From Sphaerisporangium sp. TRM90804 (lineage in GTDB: Bacteria; Actinomycetota; Actinomycetes; Streptosporangiales; Streptosporangiaceae): a DNA stretch of 64,000 nt. Of the stretch, positions 50,297 to 61,474 are shown one piece after another. Under the pieces are notes generated by a model. That model saw nothing but the letters and a program-made list of their open reading frames with translations. It made no database searches and was not told the DNA's origin. The DNA lies in assembly GCF_029846175.1 (NCBI RefSeq), contig NZ_JARWAC010000033.1, positions 28,521 to 92,520 on the forward strand, given 5' to 3'. Position 1 is the stretch's first letter. Each line of letters opens with the position of its first letter. The position numbers were made by a program, and so were the translations under genes.

Positions 50297-50556
50297 CGGA
50301 CACTCCCCCGCTGCGAATCGGTTGATGGCGTGCTTCGCCGCAATCCGTGCTCGTCACTCCATTCCCTCTATTAGCAACAAACCACATCAAAGCGGCAGGT
50401 TGCTTGCCCTCGTCGGGAGCAGCGGCGGTCCCGGGACGTCGCCGGCTGCACGGAGGCCGAAGCACGTGTCGCTGACGGGAGGCCGTCGCCGGGATCCTGT
50501 GGCGTTCCGCACCGTATCCGGGCGTGACGCCACATGATCCGAATGTTGATCCACTC

Positions 50557-51405
50557 CTAGCTCGCCGACGGGGACGGGCTGTCAGTGGGGTGTGGGGGGC
50601 GGGTCGGCAGGAGGGGGCGGCAGACCTTGAGGGCCTTGGCCACGACCGGGTCGTCGGGCTTCAGGCGGCGCCCGTCACCTGTGGGCGACAGGTCGACGCC
50701 GTTGTCCTTCATGCACGAGCGGAACGCCTCCGCCGCAGACGGGTCCGGCCGTCCCGGGGAGTCGGGTCCGGCGGCACCGCCGGGCATCAGCGAACGGCAC
50801 GCCTCCAGCGCCTCGCGCATCTCCGGTGCCATGGCGCCGAAGCCCCAGGGCCCGCCGCCACGCTTCTCACCCCAGTGCTCGGACGGGGGTCCGCCGGGCC
50901 GGTCCCCGCGCCGCCCCCACGGCCCGGCCGTCGGCGCACCACTCGGAACGGCCTCGGGGGCATCGGGCGGGACAACCTTCGGGGCATCAGGCGAAACGGC
51001 CTTCGGGGTATCGCCCGGCGAAGGCGTCGGGGCGCTGGGAGGGAGGGCCGGAGTGGCACCGGGCGGGACGGCCTTCGGGGCTTCGGGTGGGCGGGCCGCT
51101 GGGGCATCGCTTGGGGGCGCGCCCGGCGGGTGGCCGGGGCGGCCGGGGCGGGCGGGGTGGGCGGTGGGGACCTGGACGCCGTGTTCGCGCATGCAGGCGG
51201 CGAACGCCGCCATCCCGTCAGGGGGTGATCCGGGCGTGGCACCGGACGGCAGCGGGGTCGCGCCAGGTGACTGTGGAGTCGCGCCGGACGCGGTCGGGAT
51301 GGCGCCGATCGCGGCCGCGGAGGCCTGAACCCCGGCACCGCAGCCGGACGTCAGCACCACGACGGACGCGGAGGCGAGGGCGAGTAGACGGGGCAGCGAG
51401 GACAT
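50557..51405 (-). CDS. Lipoprotein with duplicated Cys-Met motif, Pro-rich interior
   Basis: 282 residues. Lipoprotein signal LTSGC (Cys22). Two matching units are seen: AAFAACMREHGVQVP (Cys71) and AFRSCMKDNGVDL near the C-terminus, each followed by a second Cys (EACRSLMPGG and KVCRPLLP). The first unit is split by about 130 residues of Pro/Ala/Gly repeats. Such proteins accompany MacA/MacB-type efflux and OmpR regulators in this group of actinomycetes (general impression, not verified). Last gene of the efflux operon; ATG 51405. Role unknown; a periplasmic binding or sensing function is possible. Confidence 0.72.
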   Translation of the reverse strand: MSSLPRLLALASASVVVLTSGCGAGVQASAAAIGAIPTASGATPQSPGATPLPSGATPGSPPDGMAAFAACMREHGVQVPTAHPARPGRPGHPPGAPPSDAPAARPPEAPKAVPPGATPALPPSAPTPSPGDTPKAVSPDAPKVVPPDAPEAVPSGAPTAGPWGRRGDRPGGPPSEHWGEKRGGGPWGFGAMAPEMREALEACRSLMPGGAAGPDSPGRPDPSAAEAFRSCMKDNGVDLSPTGDGRRLKPDDPVVAKALKVCRPLLPTRPPHPTDSPSPSAS

Positions 51406-51505
51406 GAGGCGACTCCATCGGAGACTGAGGATTACGGCCCTCCCATTCCAGGCCACCAACCTCAGGGGGACATCCGGCGAAGCTGAGACTCCGCTGGCAA
51501 CCCGC

Positions 51506-52192
51506 TCAGGAGCGAGGGGGGCGCAGGACGTAGCCCACCCCGCGCAACGTGTGGATGAGGCGGGGCTCCACGGTGTCGACCTTGCGGCGGAGGTAGGAGA
51601 CGTAGGACTCCACCACGCCCCGGTCGCCGCCGAAGTCGTAGTTCCACACGTGGTCGAGGATCTGGGCCTTCGAGACGACCCGGCCCGCGTTGACCATGAA
51701 GTAGTGCAGCAGCTTGTACTCGGTGGGCGACAGGCTGACCTGACGTCCCGCCCGCCACACCTCGTGACCCTCCTCGTCCATCTCCAGATCGGCCACCTTG
51801 AGCCGGGACGGCAGGTCCAAATCCATCCGGGTGCGGCGCAGCACGGCCCGGATGCGCGCGACCACCTCGTTCAGGCTGAACGGCTTGGTGACGTAGTCGT
51901 CCCCCACCTCCAGGCCCCGCAGCTTCTGCTCGGCCTCGTCCCGCGCCGTGAGGAACAGGACGGGCGTACGCCTCCCGGAGGCGCGCAGCCGCCCGGCCAC
52001 CGCGAACCCGTCCATGTCGGGCAGCATCACGTCCAACACCACAAGATCGGGTCTAATCCGCTCGGCGATCTGCACCGCCTCCCCGCCGTCCGCCGCCGTC
52101 AGCACGTCGAACCCGGCGTACCGCAGCGTGGCGGACAGCAGCTCCCGGATATCAGGCTCGTCATCCACCACCAGCAACGTCGCGTCACCCAC
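51506..52192 (-). CDS. OmpR/PhoB-family response regulator
   Basis: 228 residues. Receiver domain with the acidic pair VDDEPDI, phospho-acceptor Asp54 in VVLDVMLPDM, conserved Thr in FLTAR and Lys in YVTKPF. DNA-binding winged helix in the C-terminal 100 residues (LSPTEYKLLHYFMVNAGRVV, VESYVSYLRRKVD). The segment GLEVGDDYVTKPF is one residue shorter than in the paralogue at 60557 (GLTLGGDDYVTKPF). No histidine kinase is adjacent in this operon; the nearest one is at 58740. Confidence 0.92.
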   Translation of the reverse strand: MGDATLLVVDDEPDIRELLSATLRYAGFDVLTAADGGEAVQIAERIRPDLVVLDVMLPDMDGFAVAGRLRASGRRTPVLFLTARDEAEQKLRGLEVGDDYVTKPFSLNEVVARIRAVLRRTRMDLDLPSRLKVADLEMDEEGHEVWRAGRQVSLSPTEYKLLHYFMVNAGRVVSKAQILDHVWNYDFGGDRGVVESYVSYLRRKVDTVEPRLIHTLRGVGYVLRPPRS

Positions 52193-52228
52193 GCCGGCCT
52201 CCCCTCCTCACACCGCGCGGCGGGCGCA

Positions 52229-52915
52229 TCAGCCGCCGGTCCGGGTGGTGCCGCCCTGGGTGATCGTGGTGGCGGTGAGCGAGCCGTCCTCGGCGCGCTC
52301 GCCTCGGATGACCAGCGTGCCGCCGGGTTTCAGGTCCTTGACCCGGCCCTCTCTGCTGACCTGCACCGAGGTGTCGTCCGACGTGGTGACGGTGACGACG
52401 GCGCCTCCGGCCGTCTCCAGGTAGATCTTCCGGCCGTCCACGAGCTTCACCGTCCCGACCGTCACGCCACCGAAGGCACCGCCGCCCTGCCCGGCTCCCG
52501 CGCCCTGCCCCGGTCCTGCGCCCTGTCCACGGCCCTGTCCCGCGCCGGGCATGCCGGTTCCGGCTCCCGGCGCCCCGGCGGCGCCGCCGGCTCGCAGGCC
52601 GCCGCCCGCGAGCACGGACTGGCCGAGACCCTGACGGCCGCCGTCCTCGCCCCACAGCTTCTGCGCCTGGATACCGGCGATCATGCCCGCCACGAGCAGC
52701 ACGCCCGCGCCGAGCGCCATGGTCAGCCTGGACGTCCGGCGCTCCTGGGGCCGGGGCGCGAGCTCGGCCTCCAGGTCGCCGTCGAACGGCGAGACGGCCA
52801 GCGGCTCATCGCCCACCGGCGCCCCCTTCCCCGCCGGTGACTCCCCGCCCGCCGGCGGATGCCCGGCCTCCGGCAGGGGCGCCGCCGGGTGCGACCTGCG
52901 CCTGCTCGTACTCAT
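52229..52915 (-). CDS. Membrane-anchored protein with a DUF5666-like C-terminal domain
   Basis: 228 residues. A cytoplasmic N-terminal 60 residues, one membrane helix (about 66-85), a Gly/Ala/Gln-rich linker (GQGRGQGAGPGQGAGAGQGG) and a small beta domain (TVGTVKLVDGRKIYLETAGG, VTTSDDTSVQVS, GTLVIRGERAEDGSLTATTI) of the DUF5666/OB type. Likely faces outside the membrane. ATG 52915 overlaps the mini-ORF stop (ATGA). It lies between the MacB permease and response regulator, and may be a sensor or accessory efflux protein. Confidence 0.68.
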   Translation of the reverse strand: MSTSRRRSHPAAPLPEAGHPPAGGESPAGKGAPVGDEPLAVSPFDGDLEAELAPRPQERRTSRLTMALGAGVLLVAGMIAGIQAQKLWGEDGGRQGLGQSVLAGGGLRAGGAAGAPGAGTGMPGAGQGRGQGAGPGQGAGAGQGGGAFGGVTVGTVKLVDGRKIYLETAGGAVVTVTTSDDTSVQVSREGRVKDLKPGGTLVIRGERAEDGSLTATTITQGGTTRTGG

Positions 52916-53022
52916 GTCTCTCCTCGGTGCGGTTCGCCGTACGTCGCCGTGTCGCTCATGGCGCGGCCTCGGTGGGGCGCGGTCTCTCGGCCCGGTTCGC
53001 CGTACGTCGCCGTGTCACTCAT
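52912..53022 (-). CDS. Mini-ORF between macB and the DUF5666-like gene
   Basis: 36 codons starting at an ATG that overlaps the MacB stop by 8 nt and ending in an ATGA overlap with the next gene. The peptide contains MSDTATYGEP twice, 21 residues apart, because the DNA is a tandem duplication. It may serve to couple translation rather than act as a protein. Confidence 0.35.
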   Translation of the reverse strand: MSDTATYGEPGRETAPHRGRAMSDTATYGEPHRGET

Positions 53023-53047
53023 GGCGCAGCGCCTCGATGGGGCGCAG
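52930..53047 (-). repeat. Tandem duplication of the macB 3' end
   Basis: The stretch 52992-53047, which includes the last macB codons, is repeated at 52930-52980. Over the first 34 bases (CGGTTCGCCGTACGTCGCCG and on) there is one mismatch; after a 2-nt gap the similarity continues to GGGGCGC. Confidence 0.7.
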
Positions 53048-54303
53048 CTTCGCGGCGCGGTTCGCCGGGTAGCTGCCGAAGAACAGGCCGATCGCCACCG
53101 ACACCCCGAGCGCCAGCGCGATCGAGGCGGGCACGACGACCGGCCGCACGCCCGCGATCGTGAACTGGGCGCCGAGCACCCCGACGGCGGCTCCCAGCAG
53201 GCCGCCGACGAGGCTGAGCATCGTGGCCTCGGCAAGGAACTGCCCGAGGATCGCGCCGCGCGGCGCCCCTATCGCCTTGCGGATGCCGATCTCCCGGGTG
53301 CGCTCGGTGACGGTGACCAGCATGATGTTGGTGATGCCGATGCCGCCGACCAGCAGGCTGATCGCGGCGACCGCGCCGAGCAGCACCGTGAACGTCGCGG
53401 TGGCCGCGCTGACCGTCTCCTGCAGCGCCGCCTGGTTGAGGATCCGGTAGTCGGCCGTGGCGGTGCCGGTGATGCCGTGGCGCTGGTCGAGGATCTGGCT
53501 GATCTCCGTCTGCGCCGCGTCCACCGACGCCGCGCTCCTGGCCTGCACCACGATCTGCCCGAGGGACCCGAACCCGGTGAGGCTCTGCTGGACGGCGGGC
53601 AACGGCGCCACCGCGATGTCGTCCGCGTCCTGGAACCCCGACGACCCCGACTCCTTGAGCACGCCGACCACGGTGAACGGCACTCCGGCGACCGTGATGC
53701 GCTTGCCGAGCGGGTCCACCGAGCCGAACAGGTTCTCCGCGACGGTCCGGCCGATCACGATGATCTTCCTGGCGGCGAGCACGTCGTCGTTGAAGAAGTA
53801 CGAGCCCTCGGCGACCGGCTTGTTCGACGCCTCGAAGTAGCTGGGGTAGGTGCCGACGAGCTGCGAGATGGTGTGGCTGGTCCCCTCGTACGTCGCCGCC
53901 TGGGACGCCGCGGTGACCACCGGGGAGACGCTCTTCACCGACGGCGCGGCCGCGGCGTCGGCCAGCGCGCGGGCGTCGTCGAGGGTCAGCTCGCGGGCCT
54001 GGGTGCGCGGCCCCGTGGCGGCCTGCGGCGCCCGGGCCACGGCTCCGCCGCCCCCGCCGGCCGGGACCGCCTGGCCTCCCATGCCCCCTCCCCGGCCGCC
54101 GCCGGCGAACGACTGCGACACGGTGAGCGTGTTGGACCCGAGGCGCTGGATGTTCTGCTGGATCGACTGCGAGGTGCCCTCGCCCACCGCGACCAGCAGG
54201 ATCACCGCCGCCACGCCGATCAGGATGCCGAGCGTGGTGAGCGCGCTGCGCATCTTGTTGGCCGCCAGCCCGCGTACGGCGAAGCGCACGACCTCCAGCG
54301 CGT

Positions 54304-54307
<4 letters not shown>
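53015..54307 (-). CDS. MacB-like ABC transporter permease
   Basis: 430 residues with MacB topology: helix 1 (MRSALTTLGILIGVAAVILL), a large extracytoplasmic domain (about 50-300) and three C-terminal helices with the FtsX-like signature TRTREIGIRKAIGA, seen as ERTREIGIRKAIGAPRG. A Gly-rich insert (FAGGGRGGGMGGQAVPAGGG) lies early in the outer domain. Ends with AKLRPIEALRHE. Start overlaps the ATPase gene stop (ATGA). With the ATPase and MacA-like adaptor it forms a tripartite-like efflux pump adapted to a Gram-positive envelope. Confidence 0.92.
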
Positions 54308-55037
<730 letters not shown>

Positions 55038-55041
<4 letters not shown>

Positions 55042-56207
55042 CGGCCGCCACCGCCCCCGCCGCCGATGCGCACGCCGCCGCCGGGGAAGCCGCCGCCCGG
55101 GAAGCCGCCCTGCAACTGGCCTCCGGTGCCGGGCGTGCCGCGCACGACCTGGTCGCCCTCGGCGAGGCCTGACCTGATCTCGGTGGTGGAGTCGCCCTTG
55201 ACGCCGACCTCCACGCGGGTGGTCACCTGGCGGCCGTCGCGCAGGACGGTCACGGTGCTCTGGCCGCCGGCGGTCCGCACCGCCGCCGTCGGGACGGTGA
55301 GCGCGTCGTCCGCCTTCGCGACCACCACCTGGGCGGTCGCGGTCTGGCCCAGCCTGACCTCGTCGGGCACGTCGCTCAGCGAGATCGTGACGGAGTACTG
55401 CACCACGTTGTCGCTGGTCTTCGCCACCGGGTTTATCAGCGTGACCTTGCCGCTCGCCGTCACACCGGGCAACGCGTCGAACGTGACGGTGGCGGGCTGG
55501 CCGATCTTCAGCTTGGTCACGTCGGACTCGGTGAAGTCTCCGGCGATCTCCAGGCGCCGGGTGTCGGCGAGCTCGACGAAGCCTCCGGACGAGTCGCCGG
55601 ACGAGCCCGACCCGGACGCCCCGGCGCCCGAGCCCGTCCCGTCCAAACCGCTCGACCCCGTGCCCGAGCCCGACGACCCGGTGCCCGACGACCCGGTGCC
55701 CGAGGAGGCGCCGCCGACCGTGCCGTTCACGGCGGTGACGGTGCCGCCGAACGGCGCCTTGATCACCGTGCCGTCGAGGGTGCGTCCGGCCTCGCGGTAG
55801 GCGTTCCTGGCCTGCACGTACTGCGAGTAGCCCGAGGCGGTGGAGGTGTCGGCGTCCTCGGCGGCGTCCAGGGCGGCGCGCGCGGCGTCGACGGCCTCCC
55901 GCGCGGAGGTGTCGTCGAGCCGGGCGAGGGTCTGGCCCTTGGTGACCTCGTCACCGGCCTCCACGTAGATCTTCTCCACCGTGCCGGTGGCGCCGAAGTC
56001 CAGCGAGCGGGAGCGGGCGCTCGTCACCGAGCCGGACGCGGACACCGAGGACAGGACGGTCCCCCGGGTGACCCGCGCGGTCAGCGGCGCGGCGTCGGCC
56101 GGCGGGCCGGAGTTCAGGGAGGCGTAGGCGACGCCCGCACCGCCCAGCAACAACACCCCCAGGGCGCCGTTAAGGATCAGCGCTCTGCGCTTGGTCGACA
56201 GCTTCAC
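55038..56207 (-). CDS. MacA-like periplasmic adaptor (HlyD family)
   Basis: 389 residues. One N-terminal membrane helix (ALILNGALGVLLLGGAGVAYA) anchors the protein. Lipoyl half-motifs flank a short hairpin (GTVEKIYVEAGDEVTKGQTL and GTVIKAPFGGTVTAVNGTVG). A Ser/Gly-rich insert (about 165-210) replaces part of the beta-barrel connection. The C-terminus is Gly-rich. GTG 56207 with AGGAGG upstream. First gene of the efflux operon; a 16-bp motif at 56253-56268 faces it. Confidence 0.9.
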
Positions 56208-56252
56208 GCCTCCTGAGCCTGGGCCACGCCGCTTGGACGAACCTGCGCCGTC

Positions 56253-56268
56253 CCTGAAGGTTTGCTGA
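56253..56268 (-). promoter_or_regulatory. Response-regulator-type motif facing the macA operon
   Basis: On the minus strand TCAGCAAACCTTCAGG: two TCAG(G) units 11 bp apart, 45 nt upstream of the adaptor start. It matches the plus-strand motif at 56430-56445 in 13 of 16 bases. Confidence 0.6.
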
Positions 56269-56429
56269 CAACATCCCCGCCGGGCGGGTCCGCGGGAGCC
56301 CGAGGGCCGGGGGTGGTGACGTCGCGGGAGAAGACCTCGGCGGTTGAGTGGTGGTGCCGGCCGCCGGGGCGGCCGACGCGTTCCAGTCTGACGACCGTCC
56401 GCCGGATGTGGCCGCTTAGGCGCGGATTA

Positions 56430-56445
56430 TCAGGAAACTCTCAGG
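56430..56445 (+). promoter_or_regulatory. Response-regulator-type motif facing the second adaptor gene
   Basis: TCAGGAAACTCTCAGG, two TCAGG units 11 bp apart, 35 nt upstream of the adaptor at 56481. Inverted partner of the motif at 56253-56268. An 11-bp spaced direct repeat is the usual form of OmpR-family sites. Confidence 0.6.
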
Positions 56446-56480
56446 CAGGGCTGAGCTGCGGGTGACGTGCGGGCAACAGG

Positions 56481-58709
56481 ATGGCTCGCATGAGATCGAG
56501 CACTCCGCCCACCGCCATGCGCGCCGGCGGTCTGGCCCTCGCGGCCGTCGTCCTGGCCGGCGCCGGGATGATGTACGCGGCGGGCGGAGGCGCCTCGCCC
56601 CCCGAGCCCGTCACGCTCGCCGCAGGGCGCGGCACGGTGGTGAGCGCGGTCTCAGCGGCGGGGACTACGGTGGACGCCGCCACCCGCGACCTGGCCTTCG
56701 GCGCCTCGGGCACCGTGGAGGAGGTCGCCGTCGCGGTGGGCCGGAAGGTCAGGGAGGGCCAGTTGCTGGCCCGAATCGACGACACCGCGGCCCGGGAGGA
56801 CCTCGCCGCCGCCAAGGCCGCCTTCGCCGCCGCCGAGGAGACCCGCGACCACCTCCAGACCACCCCCGCCACCACCCTCACCTCCCGCCAGGCCCCCCTC
56901 GCGGCCCCCCGAGCCCAACCCTCCCGCCCCCCGTCCCCGCAGAAGCCCCCCACCTCGTCCACGCCCAAGCCGCCCGGTCAGCCGACCACCTCGCCCACAG
57001 CCGAGCCGCCCGGTCAGCCGACCGCCTCGCCGCCGGACGGCCGTCCCTCCGGCGGGCCGATCGACCCCCGGACCTGCCCTCCCACGGCGCCGCCGGAAGG
57101 CTCGCCGTCACCCACCGCGCCCGCGCCGGAGGACGGCACCCCTCCCTCCGTCGTCTTCACCATCCATCCCGGCTCAGCCCTGCTGGCGGCCGCGCAGGTC
57201 CCGCTGTCCGCCCCCACATCACCGTCCCCCACATCGGATTCCCCCACCCCGTCCCCGTCCCCGAAGCCCACCACGGCGTCCCCCACCCCCAGCCCGACGC
57301 CCTCCCGCACCCCCACTCCCAAGGAGGCGCGGACCCGCACCGCGGACCCGACGCCCTCCCGCACACAGAACCGCGAGAAGGCGCCGCCCCGCGCCCCGGA
57401 CCCGACCCCATCCCACACACCGACCCCGAAGAGAGCGCCGGCCCGCGCCACGGACCCGACCCCCTCCCGCACACCGGACGAGGCACCGAGCAGAACCCGC
57501 GGCTCCGGCCCGGCGCCGTCGGGTACCCGCGGTTCCGGTGACGCGCCGTCCCGTGACCGGAAACCCGCTCCGAGTCGCATCCCCGCCCCGAAGGTGACGC
57601 CGACCGCCACCCCCACCAGCCCGACGGCGGCTCCGACCGCCACCGCCACCGCGACCACCGGCCCGACCGCCACCGCCACCGCGACCACCGGCCCGACCGG
57701 GACGCCCACCGGGCCTCCCGGCGTTCCCCGCCCCACGGTCACGCCGAAGCCGACCGTCACACCGAAGCCCGGTGGCACCCCCGAACCCAGCGTGACGTGG
57801 GGTCCCAGCACCTCTCCGGAGCCCTCCGCGCGGCCGAGCACGCCGGGCCCCGGCTGTGAAGGGCCGGACGGCGGTGACGGGATCCCCTCGGGCGCGCCGA
57901 CCGCCAAGCCCGAGGGCGGGCCGCGGGGAGGTGCGCCGTCCGGGCAGGTTCCGCCGGGTGCGCGAGGCGGCGGGTTCGGGCAGGGCGGCGGCGGAGGGCG
58001 GGCCGGTGGAGCCGGGCAGGGCGCCCGGGGCGGCCAGGCGATCACGACGGTGGCGCAGGCCGAGGCGGAGGTCGCCAAGGCGCGGACGGCCCTGAGCGAG
58101 GCGGAGGAGGCGCTGGACGGCGTCACGATCGAGGCTCCGGTGGCGGGCACGATCCTGAGCGTGTCCGGCACGACCGGCTCGCGAGCCACCGCCGGATCAG
58201 CGTTCCTCACCCTCGGGAACCTGGACGAACTCCAGGTCAAGGCGATGTTCTCCGAGACCGACGTGGGCCGCCTGAAGGTGGGCCAGACGGCCGCCGTCAC
58301 CCTGGCCACCCGCCCCGGCGAGCAGTACGCCGCCGAGGTCGCCCACATCGACGTCACCGCGACGACCACCGGCCGCCTGGTCCAGTACGGCGTCATGATC
58401 GCGTTCGACCGAAGCCCCCCGAACCTCCTCCTCGGCCAGACGGCGACCGTCCAGGTGACGATCGACGAGGCCGAGAACGCCGTCTACGTCCCCGCCGAGG
58501 CCCTGCTCGACAGGGCGGACGGCGTGGCGACCGTCCTGGTCGGCGGCGTCCGCCGCCCCGTGGAGACCGGCGTCCACGGCGACCGATACGTCGAGATCCG
58601 CTCCGGCCTCTCCGAGGGAGACCGCATCCAGCTACCGACCGACCCCACCGCGGACGACTTCCCCGACGCCACCTTCCCCACCCTCACCCCCGCCCCTCAA
58701 CCCTCCTGA
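56481..58709 (+). CDS. HlyD-family adaptor with a giant Pro/Thr-rich insertion
   Basis: 742 residues, almost twice the usual length. Residues 1-125 hold a membrane anchor (AGGLALAAVVLAGAGMMYAA), the first lipoyl half and the start of a helical hairpin (DLAAAKAAFAAAEETRDH). Residues about 126-520 are low-complexity Pro/Thr/Ser/Arg repeats. The helix resumes at 521 (AQAEAEVAKARTALSEAEEA), followed by the second lipoyl half, beta-barrel and membrane-proximal domain. No ABC genes follow on this strand. Two methionines (56481, 56490) could start. The insertion may act as a wall-spanning tether. Confidence 0.83.
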   Translation: MARMRSSTPPTAMRAGGLALAAVVLAGAGMMYAAGGGASPPEPVTLAAGRGTVVSAVSAAGTTVDAATRDLAFGASGTVEEVAVAVGRKVREGQLLARIDDTAAREDLAAAKAAFAAAEETRDHLQTTPATTLTSRQAPLAAPRAQPSRPPSPQKPPTSSTPKPPGQPTTSPTAEPPGQPTASPPDGRPSGGPIDPRTCPPTAPPEGSPSPTAPAPEDGTPPSVVFTIHPGSALLAAAQVPLSAPTSPSPTSDSPTPSPSPKPTTASPTPSPTPSRTPTPKEARTRTADPTPSRTQNREKAPPRAPDPTPSHTPTPKRAPARATDPTPSRTPDEAPSRTRGSGPAPSGTRGSGDAPSRDRKPAPSRIPAPKVTPTATPTSPTAAPTATATATTGPTATATATTGPTGTPTGPPGVPRPTVTPKPTVTPKPGGTPEPSVTWGPSTSPEPSARPSTPGPGCEGPDGGDGIPSGAPTAKPEGGPRGGAPSGQVPPGARGGGFGQGGGGGRAGGAGQGARGGQAITTVAQAEAEVAKARTALSEAEEALDGVTIEAPVAGTILSVSGTTGSRATAGSAFLTLGNLDELQVKAMFSETDVGRLKVGQTAAVTLATRPGEQYAAEVAHIDVTATTTGRLVQYGVMIAFDRSPPNLLLGQTATVQVTIDEAENAVYVPAEALLDRADGVATVLVGGVRRPVETGVHGDRYVEIRSGLSEGDRIQLPTDPTADDFPDATFPTLTPAPQPS
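57635..57694 (+). repeat. Two exact tandem 30-bp units inside the adaptor gene
   Basis: 57635-57664 and 57665-57694 are identical, encoding a ten-residue Thr/Ala/Gly/Pro unit (TATATATTGP) twice. Further, less exact repeats of about 22 codons with DPTPSRT cores precede them (57340-57480). Confidence 0.85.
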
Positions 58710-58739
58710 CCACGTCCGGCGAGCCCCGAGGAGTGAGTG

Positions 58740-60556
<1,817 letters not shown>

Positions 60557-60560
<4 letters not shown>

Positions 60561-61267
60561 GAGGGCGGTACGCGTAGGACGTAGCCGACGCCGCGCAGCG
60601 TGTGGATCAGCCGGGGAGTCGTGTGGTCGATCTTCCGGCGCAGGACGGACACGTACGACTCGACGATGCCCGCGTCGCCGCGGAAGTCGTAGTCCCACAC
60701 GTGGTCCAGGATCTGAGCCTTGGAAAGCACCCGCCCGGCGTTGGCCATGAAGTAGCGCAGCAGCTTGAACTCGGTGGGCGACAGCGGGATGACGGCCCCG
60801 CCCCGCCACACCTCGTGGCTCTCCTCGTCCAGCTCGATGTCGGCGAAGATCATCCGCGGCGGGGGGACGGCGGGCCCGCCCGCGGTGCGGCGCAGCACGG
60901 CCCGGATGCGGGCGACGACCTCCTCCAGGCTGAACGGCTTGGTCACGTAGTCGTCGCCGCCGAGCGTCAGCCCGCGGATCTTGTCCTCGGTGGCGTCCCT
61001 GGCGGTGAGGAACACGACCGGCGTGTGCGCGCCGCCGCCGCGCAGGCGCCGCACGACGTCGAAGCCGTCCATGTCGGGCAGCATGACGTCCAGGACGATG
61101 AGGTCGGGCCGACGGCGCTGCGCCGCCGCCACGGCGTCGGCGCCCCTCCCGGCCACGGCGACCTCGAACCCGGCGAACCGCAGACTGGCAGCCAGCAGCT
61201 CCAGAATGTTCGGGTCGTCCTCGACCACCAGCAGCCGCGCTTCCGGCACATCACTCACGCCCCCCAT
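60557..61267 (-). CDS. OmpR-family response regulator, partner of the histidine kinase
   Basis: 236 residues. Receiver with VVEDDPNI, phospho-acceptor Asp60 in IVLDVMLPDM and YVTKPF; C-terminal winged helix (LSPTEFKLLRYFMANAGRVL, VESYVSVLRRKID). It is closely similar along its length to the regulator at 51506, so the two arose by duplication and may share DNA targets. ATG 61267 has AGGG upstream; GTG 61258 is an alternative. TTGA overlap couples it to the kinase. Confidence 0.93.
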
Positions 61268-61283
61268 AGTGACCCTGATCAGC

Positions 61284-61319
61284 TCAGGAGGAGATAAAAG
61301 CTGCGATATGCCGGGCGAC
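61284..61319 (-). pseudogene. Relict copy of the lhgO 3' end
   Basis: 29 of 36 bases match 61473-61508, the real lhgO end. On the minus strand it reads ARHIAAFISS-stop, against ARHIMAFISS-stop in lhgO. Not an independent gene. Confidence 0.7.
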
Positions 61320-61474
61320 GGACACTCCGCAGCCCCGCCCGGAACCACAGTGCGTCGCTCCCCATACCGTGCGACGGACACCTTGGAGCCCCGCCCGGAA
61401 ACCACAGTGCGTCGCTCCCCCTGCCGGACGACGGACACCTTGGAGCCCATCCGAGACGGCAGTGCGTCGCTCCT
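61316..61474. repeat. Three tandem 56-57-bp repeats between lhgO and the response regulator gene
   Basis: Units begin CGACGGACAC at 61316, 61372 and 61429 (periods 56 and 57). Each contains GTGCGTCGCTCC, and the first two share GCCCCGCCCGGAA. The third is shortened and runs into the lhgO stop. They make up most of the region upstream of the response regulator. Confidence 0.85.
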
